This document shows positions 61,497 through 64,000 of a stretch of DNA of 64,000 nt, in pieces. Under the pieces are notes generated by a model. It had not been told where the DNA came from and did not search any database. It worked only from the letters and a program-made list of their open reading frames with translations. Numbering within the stretch: the stretch's first letter is position 1; every line of letters begins with the position of its first letter. The position numbers were made by a program, and so were the translations under genes. Location: the NCBI RefSeq assembly GCF_050269735.1, contig NZ_JBNNIX010000001.1, forward strand, positions 62,001 to 126,000. The letters run 5' to 3'. Origin of the DNA: Paenisporosarcina sp050269735. GTDB taxonomy: Bacteria; Bacillota; Bacilli; Bacillales_A; Planococcaceae.

Positions 61497-62123
61497 ATGA
61501 CTCAAAATCCACAAGGTCAAATGCACGAAAATATGCATACAGGTCCAGTGCCACCACAAATGAATCATGGTGGTCACGAAATGTTTGATGTTCATGAAGT
61601 ATTGTCTGCTTCTGTTGCGGGATTAAACCAATTTACTTTATTACGCCCTCATGTTCAAGATCAGGAATTATTAACGATGTTGGATAGACAATTCAGCTTC
61701 ATGCAAGAGGAATACAACATTACAGCAGAATGTTTCAAAACAGGTATGGATCCGTCTAAAACAACTCAAAAATACATGATGAAACAAGATAATGATTTCA
61801 TCTTTGGTTTAAAACCTTCACAACCGAAGAAACCGATTCAATCTGGTGCAGAGTTGTCAGATGAAATTATTTCAGGCTTCATGCTGGGTGTTCACAAATC
61901 AGGTGCCTCTTTAAAAGCAATGTGCGCCTTAGAAACCACTAACCCCGTAGTTCGTCGAGTACTTGCAGACTCGGTGCCAAACTGCATTGAAATGGCATAC
62001 GAAGTCTCTATTTATCAAAACAAACACCATTATTACCAAGTGCCGCAGCTTGCACAACAAGACACGATGGCCATTGTGAATTCTTACGCACCATCTTCTA
62101 TCCAACACGCGGGAACTCATTAA
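61497..62123 (+). CDS. CotF-like spore coat protein
   Basis: A 208-residue protein with a Met/Pro/His/Gly-rich N-terminus (QMHENMHTGPVPPQMNHGGHEMFD) and a ferritin-like four-helix core typical of the CotF/YraF-YraG family. VHEVLSASVAGLNQFTLLRPHVQDQELL is the conserved first helix, and EEYNITAECFKTG and GFMLGVHKSGASLKAMCALETTNPVVRRVL are the others. Such proteins occur in the outer spore layers. The start ATG follows AAGGAGGAAA. Monocistronic, ending at a strong terminator. Confidence 0.88.
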   Translation: MTQNPQGQMHENMHTGPVPPQMNHGGHEMFDVHEVLSASVAGLNQFTLLRPHVQDQELLTMLDRQFSFMQEEYNITAECFKTGMDPSKTTQKYMMKQDNDFIFGLKPSQPKKPIQSGAELSDEIISGFMLGVHKSGASLKAMCALETTNPVVRRVLADSVPNCIEMAYEVSIYQNKHHYYQVPQLAQQDTMAIVNSYAPSSIQHAGTH

Positions 62124-62138
62124 TAAGATTAAAAAGGT

Positions 62139-62169
62139 GGACCAGACCAAAGTATCTGGTCCTTTTTTA
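62139..62169 (+). terminator. Terminator after the CotF-like gene
   Basis: The stem GGACCAGA / TCTGGTCC with an 8-nt loop is followed by TTTTTT. Confidence 0.92.
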
Positions 62170-62229
62170 TTGGGTCTGTTAAAACATAATGCAAAATGTT
62201 GTTTATCATACATTTGTGCTAGTCGTATA

Positions 62230-62247
62230 TTCCACATGAGTCAACAA
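62230..62247. repeat. Short intergenic repeat, copy 2
   Basis: TTCCACATGAGTCAACAA matches the sequence at 54390-54407 at 17 of 18 bases. Both lie past terminators in AT-rich DNA. Confidence 0.5.
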
Positions 62248-62376
62248 AATTATGTTATTTAAAGTAATAATGGACGGATGTTGCAAGAGTATATTCTTTT
62301 AACGCATAAACTAACAATATTAAGACATTGTAAAAGATATAAAATTTATATTTACAAGTTGTTTTTATGGGAGTAC

Positions 62377-62382
62377 TATAAT
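62377..62382 (+). promoter_or_regulatory. -10 element for the kimA leader
   Basis: A perfect TATAAT lies about 20 nt before the riboswitch, with a weak TACAAG -35 at 18 nt. It gives a transcript that starts near 62389 and contains the whole aptamer. Confidence 0.5.
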
Positions 62383-62403
62383 CTTCAGTTTCATATTTCT
62401 AAA

Positions 62404-62528
62404 TCGCTTAATCCATTTGGAACGGGGGACCCACTTATCGTGGCTATCTCAGCCGCTTGGGGTGAATCCTACTAATGTAGGTAGGGCTACTCTTTTAGCC
62501 CAAACCCGACAGCTAACTCCGTAAGCGT
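62404..62528 (+). ncRNA. c-di-AMP (ydaO-yuaA) riboswitch
   Basis: The P1 arms CGCTTA (62405-62410) and TAAGCG (62522-62527) enclose the class hallmarks: AATCC, GGAACGGGGGACCCA, GGGGTGAATCC, AGGG and CCGACAGCTAAC. Placed directly before kimA, it should bind cyclic di-AMP and turn the gene off when the nucleotide is abundant, typical for this K+ importer. A terminator hairpin follows. Confidence 0.95.
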
Positions 62529-62564
62529 CATGAGAGAGAAATACGAACTAGTGAGAATGCTATA

Positions 62565-62605
62565 AGCCCACTAGGCTATTTCCCTATGCCTAGTGGGCTA
62601 TTTTG
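62565..62605 (+). terminator. Riboswitch expression-platform terminator
   Basis: The 12-bp stem AGCCCACTAGGC / GCCTAGTGGGCT with an 11-nt loop is followed by ATTTTGTTGTTCTTTT. It lies after the aptamer and before kimA, as in other OFF-type c-di-AMP riboswitches. Confidence 0.88.
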
Positions 62606-62680
62606 TTGTTCTTTTACAGGAATTCGCAGTGCATCCAAGGCTGTCCAAACGACGGCTCATCAAAGAAAGAAGTGGAAAAC

Positions 62681-64000
62681 ATGTTGTCGGCAGTAAAAAG
62701 ATTTTTAATCGGTCGTCCATTAAAATCATCTGAGTTAGGTGATCAAAAGCTTAACAAAACAAAAGCTTTAGCCATCCTATCGTCAGATGCATTATCTTCT
62801 GTAGCATATGGACCGGAACAGATTTTGATTGTATTGGCTACGGTAGGGGTAATCGCGTTTTGGTATTCGATTCCGATTGCAATAGGTGTCCTTGTTCTGT
62901 TGTTGGCACTTATTTTATCATATAGACAAATTATTTTTGCTTATCCACGTGGCGGTGGCGCCTATGTTGTGGCGAAAGAGAATCTTGGTGAAAATGCAGG
63001 GTTGATAGCAGGCGGCTCGCTGTTGGTGGATTATATCCTGACGGTTGCAGTAAGTGTCTCGGCAGGTACCGATGCCATTACTTCCGCAATCCCAAGCCTG
63101 CACGATCATAATGTGGCCATTGCAAGTGTACTCGTTATCTTTGTTACCATCTTGAATTTAAGAGGTATTACCGAATCGGCGTCCATACTAGCGTATCCAG
63201 TCTATTTGTTTGTTATCGCTTTATTTATTCTGATTGGCGTGGGTCTTTTCAACATTATTACGGGAAATGTGTCACCTGATTTGCATGCACCTCTAGGTAC
63301 ACCTGTTGCGGGTCTCACTTTATTCCTATTGCTCAGAGCATTCGCATCCGGAAGTTCTGCATTAACCGGGGTTGAAGCCATTTCGAACTCAATTCCAAAC
63401 TTTAAAAACCCAGCAGCAAAAAATGCAGCAAAAACGTTAGTAATGATGGGTTCATTGCTCGCTTTGTTATTCACCGGAATTGTCTTTCTGGCTTATTACT
63501 ACGGAATATCTCCCAAAGTGGAGGAAACTGTGATTTCACAAATGGCTTCCGAGATTTTTGGGCGAAACTACATGTATTATTTCATACAAGGTACGACTGC
63601 CTTGATCCTGGTCCTTGCAGCTAATACAGGATATTCAGCTTTTCCGCTTTTGGCATTCAGCCTGTCGAATGATAAATACATTCCAAGCATGTTCAAAATG
63701 AGAGGCGATCGATTGGGCTATTCCAATGGGATTATCACACTTGGAATTACTTCCATCCTTCTCATCATTGTTTTCCAAGGACAAACGGAACAACTTATTC
63801 CGCTTTATGCAGTCGGAGTATTTATTCCATTTACGTTATCTCAAACAGGGATGCTCGTTAAATGGATGAGGGAAAAGCCAAAGGGTTGGATGGTCAAACT
63901 AATCACTAACTTTGTCGGGGCATTTATCAGCTTTGCGGTCATGATGATTTTCTTTATTACCAAATTCGGACAGGTTTGGGCGGTTCTAATCTTTTTGCCT
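62681..64000 (+). CDS. kimA: K+ importer KimA, N-terminal part
   Basis: An APC-superfamily potassium importer under c-di-AMP control, cut by the right edge after 440 codons (the family has about 600). MLSAVKRFLIGRPLKSSELGDQKLNKTKALAILSSDALSSVAYGPEQI (the YdaO-type N-terminus) is followed by helices with YPRGGGAYVVAKENLG and RGITESASILAYPVYLF. The last third, including the cytoplasmic C-terminal domain that may also bind c-di-AMP, is missing. The start ATG follows GAAGTGG. The riboswitch and terminator lie directly upstream. Confidence 0.95.
   Translation, partial: MLSAVKRFLIGRPLKSSELGDQKLNKTKALAILSSDALSSVAYGPEQILIVLATVGVIAFWYSIPIAIGVLVLLLALILSYRQIIFAYPRGGGAYVVAKENLGENAGLIAGGSLLVDYILTVAVSVSAGTDAITSAIPSLHDHNVAIASVLVIFVTILNLRGITESASILAYPVYLFVIALFILIGVGLFNIITGNVSPDLHAPLGTPVAGLTLFLLLRAFASGSSALTGVEAISNSIPNFKNPAAKNAAKTLVMMGSLLALLFTGIVFLAYYYGISPKVEETVISQMASEIFGRNYMYYFIQGTTALILVLAANTGYSAFPLLAFSLSNDKYIPSMFKMRGDRLGYSNGIITLGITSILLIIVFQGQTEQLIPLYAVGVFIPFTLSQTGMLVKWMREKPKGWMVKLITNFVGAFISFAVMMIFFITKFGQVWAVLIFLP

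Noticed and set aside
62278..62475. Short plus-strand frame upstream of kimA
   Set aside because: It overlaps the promoter and the c-di-AMP aptamer and has no binding site.

Overview
The window reads as chromosome of a low-GC, endospore-forming member of the Bacillales, most likely a Planococcaceae (Sporosarcina/Psychrobacillus-like) bacterium. This rests on AGGAGG-type ribosome binding sites with some TTG/GTG starts, a spore germinant receptor operon, CotB- and CotF-like coat genes, SwrC- and KimA-like genes and a ydaO-class c-di-AMP riboswitch. The assignment is inference from gene content, not from a marker gene. I see no rRNA, tRNA, CRISPR array, phage or transposase. Two genes run off the edges: a NupC-type nucleoside transporter at the left and the K+ importer gene kimA at the right.

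Layout. 0-9 kb: NupC, a MATE exporter, single-gene units (nucleotidyltransferase-like, prolyl aminopeptidase-like, DUF1801, APH-like kinase), a fused MsrA-MsrB and a KgtP-like MFS carrier. 9-18 kb: a 47-residue lipoprotein, glutamate synthase gltB-gltD, and a 3-hydroxybutyrate dehydrogenase plus GntP permease operon. 18-26.8 kb: Ohr, a two-gene ABC exporter, a flavodoxin-fold oxidoreductase with a MarR regulator sharing three copies of one operator, an aldo/keto reductase-TetR pair, and small enzymes. 26.8-34 kb: a fused DppB-DppC-like permease with no ATPase beside it, then the livJ-HMGF branched-chain amino acid importer. 34-40 kb: polysaccharide deacetylase, a coiled-coil protein, a purine permease, an SRPBCC protein, a TIGR01777 SDR and a SET-domain protein.

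40.7-46.2 kb is a germinant receptor operon: A subunit, C lipoprotein, a 77-residue two-helix protein that fits the small D subunits, then two tandem B-subunit genes. A good sigma-G-type promoter precedes it. 46.5-53.1 kb has an RNase J paralogue and a coat-like cluster: two three-repeat CotB-type proteins, an ArsB/NhaD-like permease between them, a 48-residue membrane peptide overlapping the permease start, and two paralogous small hydrophilic proteins. The cotB-like gene breaks at a run of ten A residues, after which a clean basic tail stays open in another frame. 53-64 kb: an RNA methyltransferase, small membrane and secreted proteins, a cupin-HD-GYP protein, a divergent TetR/SwrC-type RND pair with operators inside the promoter, a CotF-like gene, and the c-di-AMP riboswitch ahead of kimA.

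The most unusual non-coding signal is a pair of intergenic arrays (about 38.6 and 54.7 kb) with the same 21-nt periodicity and a shared TTCC-type core in opposite orientations. Coordinates, motifs, hairpins and frames were read directly by eye. Functions are family inferences. No similarity search or folding computation was run.
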